Of a stretch of 64,000 bases of DNA, positions 1 through 10,330 are shown piece by piece. The stretch spans positions 14,662,862 through 14,726,861 of the forward strand of contig OX326959.1 in NCBI GenBank assembly GCA_946800325.1, read 5' to 3'. Numbering within the stretch: the first letter of the stretch is position 1; each line of letters opens with the position of its first letter. The notes beneath the pieces are model-generated. The model was not told the origin of the DNA. It did no database searches and was given only the letters and a program-made list of their open reading frames with translations. A program made the position numbers and the translations under genes. The stretch comes from Luzula sylvatica (lineage: Eukaryota > Streptophyta > Magnoliopsida > Poales > Juncaceae).

Positions 1-34
1 ACTTATTTCTCTCTTATACTGCTGCCAAACATGG

Positions 35-138
35 CCAAAGAGTGTGGTGGCAGCAGGACACGTATGGAACCGGCAAGATTCACGATAGAGAAGTGCTGAA
101 GCTGGCGAAGGAGAATTTTGACTTCCGTCCCGGCATGA
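35..138 (+). pseudogene. S-adenosylmethionine synthetase fragment with internal deletion
   Basis: This short stretch closely matches part of the last coding exon of the SAM synthetase gene at 2284-3725 (compare 3432-3605). It is not a simple copy: the match jumps from position 3456 to 3528 of the larger gene, removing 71 bp. The four bases GGAC occur on both sides of the jump, so the junction looks like microhomology-mediated end joining. The deletion changes frame, and homology stops abruptly at 138, just after the codons for FRPGM. It cannot encode enzyme. More of the fragment may lie left of the window edge, although 1-34 does not match. Confidence 0.85.
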
Positions 139-640
139 AATCATATTATAGAATTTATATGAGGCCATATACCGTACTCCCTATTTCCTCACAACATCCT
201 CTATATTCTTATTTTCGTTTGATTTATATTATTATTATTTAATTAAAATAATTAATTGATAATATGTTATGTTGAATGTAGTTATGTTGGATATAATTTT
301 GTTGATATATTTATTTTATGTGTCCATTAATAATTGATTTTCATTAATATGTTATGTCCAATATTTTATGTGTCCATTAATATGTTATGTCCATTAATAA
401 TTGATTTTCATTTTTTATAAATAATTTTGTGTCATTTACACAAAATTATTTATTTTTTATCATTACAAATTAGTTCAATTGGTCCATTTAATAAAAATGA
501 TAAATATATCAACAAAATTATATCCAACAAAATATTTTTATCATTTTTATCAGCCAAAATATTTGTTGGATATTATTTAACAAAATTATATCCAACAAAA
601 ATGAGAAATATAACGAAAAAATACAAAAATATGACAGATA
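139..640. other. AT-rich intergenic sequence
   Basis: No gene is visible. The stretch holds short imperfect repeats of ATATGTTATGTCCATTAATA and AACAAAATTATATCCAACAA type. Confidence 0.5.
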
Positions 641-810
641 TGATTATCAGCGACGGGCAGTAGCTGATAGTGGGACTATTACCGACGGACCGTCGCTGAT
701 GGTGAGACTACCAAACAGATGTGTAAAGGTTGTTTCACATTACCGACAGACAGCCCGTCGCTGTTTAGCCTTTACTGACGGCCCGTCGCTGATAGTGAGA
801 TAATTTCCCT
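640..810. repeat. GC-richer hairpin-forming repeats (CGACGG-CCGTCG)
   Basis: Four related motifs, each a small palindrome such as CGACGGACCGTCG or GACGGCCCGTC followed by GCTGATAGTGAGA, lie in 170 bp. Subterminal arrays of this kind are common in plant CACTA and related DNA transposons, but no terminal inverted repeat is visible here, so the assignment is tentative. Confidence 0.5.
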
Positions 811-839
811 TAATTACTTACATTCGGACTAACTAAAAC

Positions 840-1015
840 ATTAACAAAAGGCGTGGTATGGAACCGCCGGAGCTGTATGGAACTCCGCAAAGATATTTTT
901 AGAATTATGTTCAAAACTTTGTTATTTCCTGAATATTGTTTCCAAACTTGGTTATTTCCTGAATATTGTTTCCAAACTTGATTATTTCGTGAATATTGTT
1001 TTCAAACTTGGTTAA
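840..1015 (-). repeat. MULE-terminus-like sequence with triplicated 30-bp unit
   Basis: Read on the minus strand, this segment matches the sequence at 9985-10045 and the left end of the MULE at 59.0 kb: GAAATAACCAAGTTTTGAAC, then a short AT stretch and a CTTTGCG/CTTTTGCG motif. Within it a 30-bp unit (GTTATTTCCTGAATATTGTT plus 10 bp) is tandemly repeated three times at 921-950, 951-980 and 981-1010. It ends about 45 bp upstream of the TATA box of the SAM synthetase gene, so transposon-derived DNA forms its proximal promoter. Confidence 0.6.
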
Positions 1016-1055
1016 AACATTACAATTTCCTTCTTATTCTATTTGAAGGGCCGTC

Positions 1056-1063
1056 TATAAATA
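1056..1063 (+). promoter_or_regulatory. TATA box of the SAM synthetase gene
   Basis: TATAAATA lies about 105 bp upstream of the leader-intron donor. The sequence after it (from about 1086) is GA-rich, like a plant 5' untranslated exon. Transcription would start near 1085-1095. Confidence 0.65.
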
Positions 1064-1165
1064 ATAAACGAGATCCCAATACAGAAACTCGTACTACACA
1101 CAGAGAGAGATAGAGCTCAGCGAAGACAAGAAATCGAAGTAAATTCAAAGAATTCGTTTTAAAGG

Positions 1166-2277
1166 TATAATTGAATGAATTAAGATCTGTTTTTGTTTTA
1201 ATTTTCGTGTTTATTTTTGTGCTGGTTGGCGAGGGAAGTGAATTTGGGATACAAGATTATTAATTAAGAAATTTTTCTGTAATTGTGTTGTACGATATTT
1301 TGAGGTTTTGGTTGTAGACAGGTCCTGCCCTCTATGTTGGCCCAAGAGACATTTGTCAAAGGCCACAATTTTCAAAAGGCCACACTATTTTATAAATTTA
1401 TTTTGTTACCAATAAATCTCAATTGAATTCAGTTTCATGTATTAAATTTTCGGCCCAGTTTGATTTGTAAAATCCAAACAGCCTCATTTATGTCATGGCC
1501 TAACTTCCTCTCTTTTTATAGAAAATGAAATGCTTTATTTTCGTAATGTATTGCTTGTGGGATTAAAGTGATTTTTTGCACAAACCACTCCTTTAACCCC
1601 TCTTGATTTATAAATGTATGGGCCAACTCTCAACTCAAATCTGTAGATTTTTTTTGCTGGGAAGTCATTTTGTGTAATTTGCATATATACCCTAAACAAA
1701 ATAAAATATAATTTATCATGCATATTTCTATAAAATATAAATATAATATATTTATTAGTTGTTATGAAATATTAATATAATACAAACATATCCCCAACAA
1801 TATAATATATTAATATAATTTCACAAATTTATTTTATTAATATTAATATTTATTGGTTGCATTACTTTTTTGTCAAAGGCCTCCGAATATGTCGGGCCGG
1901 CCCTGGTTGTAGATCTGATTGATTTGATCAGATCTGTGGTCTGTGATGTTTATCTAGTAGATACTGGTTTATTTCGTAGTTGTTTGGTAAATTTGGGTAA
2001 TTCGGTAGTAAGGCACAAAATCTAGATAGATCTGAACCAATTTGAGCGTGAATTTTACCCAACGTTTATATGATTTGTAAATGCATAAGGTTTTTAGTGC
2101 TTATTCTTTACGGAACCCTTAAACCACCAGCTATAAAGATGTAGTTTGGAATTTGGATCACCTTTGTAGATCAGAGATGTTTATCAGTTCATTGGAGTTA
2201 TCTAAAAATTGAATTTCAAAAGTTCTTGTATTTGCTTACTCGTTATATACGCATAACCTCATTGAAAACTCCTGCAG
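1166..2277 (+). other. Leader (5' UTR) intron of the SAM synthetase gene
   Basis: A donor AAAG|GTATAA at 1165/1166 and an acceptor CTCCTGCAG at 2277 bracket 1,112 bp, ending 6 bp before the start codon. Plant SAM synthetase genes typically carry an intron in the 5' UTR just ahead of the ATG, so the position fits. More than half of the intron is the hAT element at 1319-1905. Confidence 0.7.
1319..1905. mobile_element. Non-autonomous hAT element (587 bp) in the leader intron
   Basis: The element begins CAGGTCCTGCCC and ends GGGCCGGCCCTG, imperfect terminal inverted repeats of the CAGG/CCTG hAT type. It is flanked by a perfect 8-bp duplication, GTTGTAGA, at 1311-1318 and 1906-1913, the size expected of hAT transposases. 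There is no transposase inside; the interior is AT-rich and includes a near-terminal GTCAAAGGCC motif on both sides. Confidence 0.9.
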
Positions 2278-2283
2278 ACAAAA

Positions 2284-3725
2284 ATGGCATCATCAGACAC
2301 ATTCCTTTTCACTTCGGAATCGGTGAATGAAGGTCATCCTGACAAGCTCTGCGACCAGATCTCTGATGCGGTTCTCGATGCTTGCCTAGCCCAAGATCCC
2401 GATAGCAAGGTACAACTTTTCCTCCTTTCTTAACTAGTTTGTTATCATATGAGATCTAAATTTGTTTGTACTGACATGTCAACTAACAGGTGGCGTGTGA
2501 GACATGCACAAAGACAAACATGGTGATGGTGTTCGGAGAAATCACGACCAAGGCCAAGATAGACTACGAGAAGATTGTGTGAGACACGTGCCGCGAAATT
2601 GGGTTCGTCTCCGACGACGTTGGTCTCGATGCTGACAAGTGTCGTGTGCTCGTTCAGATCGAGCAACAATCCCCTGATATTGCACAGGGCGTGCACGGCC
2701 ACTTCACCAAACGCCCAGAGGATATCGGTGCTGGTGACCAAGGCCACATGTTTGGCTATGCCACTGACGAGACCGAAGAACTCATGCCTCTCAGTCATGT
2801 TCTTGCCACTAAGATTGGTGCTCGCCTTACTGAGGTATCCATATATATTCTTTTTCTTTTCGGTACTTAATTTCCTGTCGAGTTTTGGACAAAGTTAACA
2901 AATTAAGTGCAACTATTAATTAGCCTCTTTACATTTCTGATTCGATAGGTGCGCAAAAACGGTACATGTGCATGGTTGCGTCCAGATGGCAAGACCCAAG
3001 TGACCGTAGAGTACAAGAACGAGGGTGGAGCCATGGTGCCGATACGCGTACACACCGTGCTCATCTCGACCCAACACGACGAGACCGTGACAAATGACGA
3101 GATAGCCCGTGACCTGAAGGAACACGTGATCAAGCCTGTGGTCCCCACCAAGTACTTAGACGAGAAGACCATCTTTCATCTCAACCCTTCTGGCCGTTTC
3201 GTCATTGGTGGACCCCACGGCGATGCTGGACTCACTGGTCGCAAGATCATCATTGATACCTATGGAGGATGGGGCGCCCATGGTGGCGGTGCTTTCTCTG
3301 GCAAGGACCCCACAAAGGTAAAGAAAAGGATTTTTTTTTGTAAAAAAAACCCTACAATTTCTCATTTATTAAAACAAATACATCTGTTGTTACAGGTTGA
3401 CCGTAGTGGGGCCTACATTGCCCGCCAAGCCGCAAAGAGTGTGGTGGCAGCAGGACTCGCACGTCGTTGCTTGGTCCAAGTTTCGTACGCCATTGGTGTG
3501 CCGGAACCACTCTCGATCTTCGTGGACACGTACGGAACCGGTAAAATTCACGATAGAGAAGTGCTGAAGCTGGTGAAGGAGAATTTTGACTTCCGTCCCG
3601 GCATGATTACCACTAACCTCGACTTGAAGAGGGGCGGGAAGCGCTTCATCAAGACCGCCGCTTACGGCCATTTCGGCCGCAACGACCCTGATTTCACTTG
3701 GGAGGTTGTTCGCCCACTCAAGTAA
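2284..3725 (+). pseudogene. S-adenosylmethionine synthetase gene, disabled by a nonsense codon
   Basis: SAM synthetase makes the methyl donor S-adenosylmethionine from methionine and ATP in the cytosol. Four coding exons with GT-AG introns are visible: 2284-2409, 2490-2834, 2949-3317 and 3396-3725, about 389 codons, close to the usual 390-396. Conserved signatures are present: GHPDK near residue 18, GAGDQG in exon 2 and the glycine-rich [10 protein letters not shown] loop ending exon 3. Two lesions are seen. Codon 73, normally the arginine of KIVRDTC, is TGA (2580-2582). The frame also ends right after VRPLK, a few residues before the usual C-terminus. Splice sites and the rest of the frame are clean, so inactivation is recent, or the stop is a sequence error. 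No start downstream would restore the N-terminal ATP-binding part. Confidence 0.85.
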
Positions 3726-3979
3726 GACGAAGCGTCCATTGATTGAGTGAGTGAGTTGTGATTGTATTTGTTTTTGGTTGCTTGGTTAAATAATTGCTTG
3801 CTACTAAGCTTGCAGCGATTTATTATGTTTGATAATTGATTGGATTCTATGAGCAAATGCTTCCTGTTATGGTGGCAGTGATTTAATATGTTTAATTCAT
3901 TGAATTTTGTGATTTAAGAGTTTGTTATTATGTTGTTTAGTTTGTTATTTTCATGCATGGTTGGTAACTCGAATATCAA

Positions 3980-4581
3980 ATCAAATGCTTCTTAATCTCA
4001 GTCTGAAAATCCGAGATTTCAGATATACTTTGATCCAATATTTCATATCTTGAATATCCCTAATCTAAGATTCAGATATCAGTTCTCTTATATCCTAATT
4101 CAATATTTTCAGATCTAAAATATCATTAATCCGAGATATTAGATCATACACTCACACAGATGATTTTGGTTTTATTTATTTTTTCATTTTTTGAGCAATT
4201 GATCAATATAAGTCACAACCAAGTCAACTGTAAACATAAAAAAACAAGATGAAGTGATGAATTTTGGTACTAAATTATAAGATAACACCATTTTAGATCT
4301 CAGCGCAGCCACAAATTCGAGATTTCATATGTCAGTTCTCATATTTTTTAATTCCATATTTCAGATCTCGAGCACGTAAATCCGAGATTTCAGATCATAG
4401 TAACCCCCCTAATTGGAGATTCAGATATCAATTACCCAAGTCTAAGATAATTTTAACTTGTTTGTGATTTGTTGTCATGTCAGCATATTTTTTTTCATTT
4501 TCCAAGCAATTGATTAATAGAAGTTACGACCAAGCCAAACGTAAACAACAAGAAAAAGATGAAGTGACGAATTTCGGTACA
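3980..4581. repeat. Diverged tandem duplication, about 310-bp period
   Basis: The segment around 4180-4271 recurs at 4490-4581 (GAGCAATTGAT and GATGAAGTGATGAATTT shared with scattered changes), and short motifs of the form CCGAGATTTCAGAT recur through both units. It lies between the SAM synthetase and hydrolase genes. Confidence 0.6.
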
Positions 4582-4709
4582 ATCCCCTTAAAATGCATAA
4601 ATTAATTATTTCCATAGCTTAAATCAAACTTACATGAGAAACAACGAGTCCGTGATTACAGTGCAAATCAAACTCAAATACATCGATTACTAGTCCACAA
4701 ATGGATCGA

Positions 4710-5706
4710 CTATTTCATGCTTTGGCTTCTGGTTTTGAACCAATCAACAATTTCATTGAAGACGAGCTCCACGTCTTCGTCAGACTCGCCAATCAATTGA
4801 TGCCACATGCCAGGGTGAATACGCAGCGTCTTGTCCTCGCTCGAGGCACGTCGATACAACTCCTCGGCACAAGCTGGATCGCATATAACATCGTCTCCTC
4901 CATGGACGATAAATAATGGCAGAGTCACCTCCTCAAACCGGCTCTGCACCTCTCTGCAAACTCGCATGAGCTCTTGTGCAGTGGCGGCACGATGCCACCC
5001 CACAATGCGGCGAGGACTGGCTAGGGCAAGGTTCCTCTTCTTCTCCTCCTTGAAAGAGAGATTTGGTATATTCCCCCGCGTGACTGCAATGCGCCATGTA
5101 GGGACCAAAGCTGCGGCGACTCCGAGCAGATGTTCGAGGGGCCATGGCCCAGGGGGGCTTGAATTTGGAGCTGATGCCACACATGGCTCCGTTGAGCACA
5201 GCTCCGTCCCAGCCACGGTGCATCCCTGCGAACTTTGGGTCTTTGGAACGGAGATGGAGGAGCAAGGCGATGGCACCACCAAGCGATTCGGAATAGAGGA
5301 AGCACGGAAGAGAGGGAGGGTAAGCAGAACGAAATGAATCGAAGAAAGTCACGCAGTCGTCCACCACAGGGTTAATATCCGGAAGGTGGGTACTGAGACC
5401 GTCGGAGAATCCATGGCCACGGTGATCTAATGCGCCGACGGCGAACCCCGCCTTGGCAAAATGGATAGCAGTAAGTTGAACCATCCAACTGGACTCACCG
5501 GTGAAGCCATGAATGACGCCGATTGTGCCGAGGAGTTGAGGAGTAGGGACATTGGTGGGGGTCCAAGTCTGTGTAAAAATGCGCAATCATTCTGGATTGA
5601 CGAAGGAGGAAGTGGAGTGAGCAATCGAGTGATGGGCGTAGAACTCCTCCGGGCTCCGTTTCCCAAACGGGCTCCGGTCATCTGCCTCCGCCACTGGATG
5701 CACCAT
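4710..5706 (-). pseudogene. Monoacylglycerol lipase / caffeoylshikimate esterase-like alpha/beta hydrolase, two disruptions
   Basis: Reading down from ATG at 5706-5704, the protein opens MVHPVAEADDRSPFGKRSPE and follows plant MAGL/CSE proteins almost to the end without introns. Visible parts are the oxyanion loop HGFTGES, DHRGHGFSDG, the nucleophile segment SESLGG (first Gly of GxSxG replaced by Ser), the acid loop HGGDDVICDP and the catalytic His in GMWHQLIG. Two lesions break it: TGA at 5589-5587 (codon 40, expected Gly) and about 7 extra bases near 5140-5150, between KPPW and PLEHLL, which shift the frame. The frame ends at TAG 4712-4710. Family members hydrolyse monoacylglycerol or caffeoyl shikimate; the substrate cannot be told. 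It converges on the SAM synthetase gene. Confidence 0.85.
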
Positions 5707-5947
5707 TGTCAGGTACTACCCACGTTGAAGAAACTAATATAAGACGGACAGTGACGACCCAAAACTCGATCTCAATCAATGGTAGGAAGGTTGGTTTCAT
5801 TTAAGAGGAAGGGGGGAGAGGGCCGCCCTGGAGGAGGGGAGGTGCTGGTGGCACCTGCTTGGCTTTTATTGCTGCTTCTGGATCTCCTATGGCACTTATT
5901 TTTTGGTATCATTCGTTTTTCATTTATTAAAGAGTAGTGATGCCCAT

Positions 5948-6158
5948 CCTCCTTAGTCTCCCTCCACATTCTTGATGTGTCATCACATGATTTAATATCT
6001 TAAAAATTAATATCTTGATTCATAATTTTACATCTTAATTTATGGTTTAACATTTTAATTCATGATTTTACATATAATTAAGATGTTAAATCATGAATTA
6101 AAATGTTAAATTTTAAGATGTTAAATCTTGTGATGACACATCAAGAATGTGGGGAGAG
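5948..6158. mobile_element. MITE/foldback with arms of about 60 bp
   Basis: CCTCCTTAGTCTC at the left is mirrored by GAGACTAAGGAGG at the right, and the arms continue inward (CACATTCTTGATGTGTCATC and its complement, then AT-rich TTAAATCTTAA-type sequence) so that most of the 211 bp forms one hairpin. No clear target duplication could be fixed, so the superfamily is open. Confidence 0.75.
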
Positions 6159-6179
6159 ACTAAGGAGGAGGTGCAACAT

Positions 6180-8570
6180 TTTTCTTTATTAAATTCAGAA
6201 TAAAATTTTATTTTAATAATTAATAATATATTCTTATCATTATAATAAATCTATAATGTTAATATGCATTTTTCGTGTAAGTATAATATTTTTACGTGCA
6301 TATAATATTTTCGACATCCATATATTATTTTGTATACCTATATAAAAAAATTTAGTGTCGATAAATGATTAGTATTATCCTATCATTTTGGTGTCAATAT
6401 ACTCTTTTTCATATCAATATAACATGTTCAGTCCGTATTATTTTAGTGTTAATACACCGTTTGAGGTGCCAATGTAATTTTTTTTTTTTTTATCAATTTT
6501 GACATTAGTATATTATTTTTATTGAGAGCATTTTAAAAAAAAAATTGAGTCGATGTATATAATTTCCATTTTTAATATATAATTGTTAGTGAGACGTATA
6601 TCGTTTTAGGTTTATATATTATTCTTAGTGTTAATATATTATTTGAAAGAAAATATATTATGTCCAGTTTAAAAATATAATCGGTTCGGTACAAATACAT
6701 TGTTTTCAACGCTAATGAATTTGTTTTAGATGTTTATCATTTTTTTGCATGGATATAACATTTTAATGTGAATATATTGTTTTTTCGTATGTTTTCGTAT
6801 TTTTGTTTTGTTTTATGTGCTAAGTATTAATTTACTATTTTAAGTACTAATATGATTTTTGAGTCAACATACCATGGTCAATATATCATTTTAGATGCGA
6901 ATATAAATTTTAGTATGGGTATAAATATTTTAGGATGACGCTATTGCAAGTGTCAACATGGCTAAATTGAGAATGATTTCAATTTTGTTTTATCAAATGA
7001 CCGTTATATACTCATGTTAATGTTGAATTGATGATTGATATTTCTTATATTTATCGATAAGTTTATCATTTTTCATAAATCTTGCAAATAAGTTTTTTCG
7101 TATATAATTTTTTTTTTAATTTTTAATTTTTTTCGTCATAAAAAAATAATTAAATTGTAACATATTATATATATTTATATATGAAAATTAATATATATTG
7201 ATTTGATTTGATTTTTCATAATATTAGGAAAATTATTTTTGCATTATCCATGAAAGATATAAATACTAGTATATAAGTATAATAAATATCAATCATCAGT
7301 CATGTGTTGCACGGATACGCCGATACGGCGATACGGCGATACGACAATTTAACATATGATTTAGGATACGATACGGATACGGCGATACGGCTAAATTCGG
7401 TTTTTTGGAGTATTCGCGCAACACGATTCATCACAAATAGGGGTATAATGGTCATTTGATTAAAAAAAATTAAAATCACTTTTAATTTAATCATGTTAGC
7501 TCTTGCAATAACGTCACCATATTTATACGTGAAACTTTTTTCTCGGAACTATTATAACTACTATATATATATTTCGAACTTTGTTCTTGAAAGGAAGGAC
7601 CGCAAAAGTAATGAAAATGTTAACTACTAAACTATTTTATCTTATTTGGCTCTTTACATAAATTATAATTAGTTATTATTATTATTATTATTTGCCAAAA
7701 ACTATTTTTTATAAAGTATTAATTGGAGAAACTAAAAAATAAAAAGAATATATCTATTATGTATGTGTACTTTGAAAGTTCCAAATACAAATAGTGTGAA
7801 CTCGAGTAACACAAATTGTGTGATGAGTCAAGTACATAAAATTGCATTGTATAAATTTTCCTAATTACAAATTATTTCATTGAATTACTTTTGAGAAACA
7901 TAATCTCTGATGTGCAATAAAAATAGTTGGTGATTATATATGTGACATTGGAGGAAGTCAAAGAATAAAACAAATGATTATATACGAAGTTTTGTAAATT
8001 ATAAATTGGAGTTCGTTTCGCTCAATAACCACAATTTCGTGATATCTATGGATTATGGACTGACAGTTAATCAAATTGTTATTAAATACGTATCTTAACT
8101 ATAATTTTTATATTAAAACTTTGTTTTATCTTCCGAAACAATTTAATCAAAACAATAAATTAGAAATAAGTACTTCGATTTAGACAAAAGAAGATCCGGT
8201 GAAAGAAAAAAAAATCCATCGGATATTCTAGTAGATATTTCAGCGAATTGAAGAGAGGAGAGAGTTTAAGGGGTTTCCAATAGACTAGATTGTTGGAGGA
8301 GAGGACGGCTCCATGGTCGACGTATGATCATTTAAAACCGTTATGAGTTGGTTTGGCGGGGAGCAGAATATTGGACAATCTCTCTAAGAAGAGAAAGGAA
8401 TAGAGAGAAAACAGTGGCATAATTAGAACTGAGGTGGTTTTATTGCTAATGTATCATTTTCGAGTTTTGTATCGATAATATCATTTGAATGTCAATGTAG
8501 TTTTGTATTATGTGATAAATATTAATTCCATATATATATTATATCGCATCGGCCGAATAAGGCTGCAGCA
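6180..8570. other. AT-rich non-genic DNA with degenerate short-period repeats
   Basis: No supported gene. Between about 6230 and 6960 loosely repeated units of the form AATATATTATTTTAGTGT-T recur every 30-45 bp; the same style of repeat is seen at 37.7-38.7 kb. A short tandem of GATACGGC units lies at 7313-7392. Confidence 0.5.
7313..7392. repeat. GATACGG(C) short tandem repeat
   Basis: GATACGGC/GATACGCC units, with interruptions, recur about eight times. It stands out as CpG-containing in an AT-rich setting and resembles the CCGGAT-type repeats inside the hAT-like elements at 47-48.6 kb and 57.1-57.4 kb. Confidence 0.6.
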
Positions 8571-8575
8571 ATTAT

Positions 8576-9290
8576 TTTCTCAAAATACAGCTCTTTACGA
8601 ATTTAATTTTCAAGGTTGGGCTGAGTGTTTATTTGAATTTTTTTTCCAAAAATATAACTTTTTATCAATTCACTATTCAATGTTTTTCAAGGCCCAGTAA
8701 ATATTCTTGAAATTTTAGCTTGCCCACATATGTCATCAAAACATCCTCAGTATCATAATTAATAAGAATAATTTATATCTTAATTAAGATATTATACATA
8801 ACTAATTAATATGTACCCTAACTATTATATGTATATGCTAATTATGTATCAAATTTTTAATTCATATTAAGATTGTGTATTAAATACATTTTATTTGTGA
8901 CAATTTTTTTGGATGAAAAATCATTTCAAATGATTATATGGGGTTCTTCACTATAATTTAAAACAGTGATCGTTATTGATTTCTAGTCCATTCCAGCCGC
9001 AATCTAGAGATCTGGCAAAAATGAAATATTTCATTTTTTTTAAAGCAGTTAAAAGTCATGATTACGATATTAAAACATGGATGAATGAATGGAAGTTTCA
9101 TTTGGAACCTTCAAAAGACCACATTTTTATGTATATTCATTTAAAACATGAAATCTTATCAAAATATCATGCACATTTAAAACATGAGATCTCGCCGACG
9201 AAGAGGCGTCGCGTCACTCTCCTTCTTGCTTGTCGCCCAGCCGGATCACATCGTTTCGTCCTCTCGCGGCTAGGGTTTCACACGACCGGA
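8576..9290. repeat. Dispersed repeat R1, uninterrupted copy
   Basis: This segment, including CCCACATATGTCATC, CATTTCAAATGATT, AGAGATCTGGCAAAAA and CATGAGATCTCGCC, recurs in the same orientation at 46806-50085, where it is split by two transposon insertions. Here the corresponding sites are empty, which makes this copy a reference for defining those insertions. No coding function is evident. Confidence 0.85.
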
Positions 9291-9429
9291 AGTTTTGTAA
9301 TGTGAGGAGAAATATATCACATGGGTATATGAGAGTAGGCGGAATAATTTGAATGCATTGGGTGGACGGTGGGCCAATGCGCTGGGTTGTTTTACTTGCT
9401 TCTCGGTGCATGTGAACCGGGTCTAGACA

Positions 9430-9880
9430 ATATAAATTGTCATATATTAACAAATTTCTATTGGTAAGTCATATAATTTCTTTCATACATTAATAAATTA
9501 AAAAAAAAAATTCATAATTAACAAATTTATGAATATATTGAAAAATGCAGATATATCCTAACACTCAATTTACACCGTCTCCTTGAAGTTTGTAAACAGC
9601 AGAATTCCTCCAGTACATCCCAACTAAATTGAATAATAATAAAAATATAAAAAATAAAACATAATGTATAATTACAAAAAAGTTCCTGTAAATTACATAA
9701 AAATGTAGGCAAGAGGATCATTTCGCAATTGAAACATGAAAAATCGGAGGCAATAAACTAATTACAATTTTAACCTAAAATATAAACTAAAATCAATTAA
9801 GCTAAAATATATTTACATAAAAATAAAAAAATTGTATTTGTTATATTTGAAACATAAAAAGTGAGTTTGTCATTAGCTTT
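9430..9880. repeat. Dispersed repeat R2, first copy
   Basis: On the minus strand this matches about 57960-58600, including the run around TTTCATGTTTCAATTGCG. Its inner end (9809-9880) also matches the right end of the palindrome arm at 17113-17177. The sequence near 9550 is uninterrupted where the 58-kb copy holds a MITE. Confidence 0.75.
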
Positions 9881-9954
9881 TACATCGAGTAAAATCTATG
9901 ATGCTCAACAGAATTAATAAAAGAAAATACAGCATTCATAAATTATTTTTAAGG

Positions 9955-10190
9955 AAATTTTTTCAAAGTAACCAAGTTGGAAAACTTTATACCCGAAATA
10001 ACCAAGTTTTGAACATAATTCCCAAAATGTCTTTTGCGAGGTTCCATACCTCGCCAGACGAGCTATCATTCAGCGCCTTTTTTTACGGGAGTAATTAAGG
10101 TGGGTAAACAAAGGCGATGAACCAAACTTCGCCAGACGATGAACCAAACATCGCCTTTTTTTCAAATCCAAGAAAAACAATTAATCCCCT
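9955..10190 (+). repeat. MULE-terminus-like block with GGCG palindromic motifs
   Basis: GAAATAACCAAGTTTTGAAC followed by AAAATGTCTTTTGCGAGG and then repeated TTCGCCAGACGA and TTCAGCGCC-type motifs matches the left end of the MULE at 59.0 kb and, inverted, the SAM synthetase promoter at 840-1015. No second end is visible, so it is probably a remnant. Confidence 0.6.
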
Positions 10191-10330
10191 AACATAATCT
10201 AATTAAACTAATATTTAATTAAAGAGAGACTGACAAAAATAATATTTATAATTAAGCTAATATCATCTAACATAATCTAATTTCAAACAGTAACAAAATT
10301 CAATCAAATCTTAATCCTAACGTTAACAAC

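Noticed and set aside
2284..3725. Calling the SAM synthetase a functional gene from downstream starts
   Set aside because: Any start after the TGA would lose the N-terminal GHPDK motif needed for activity.
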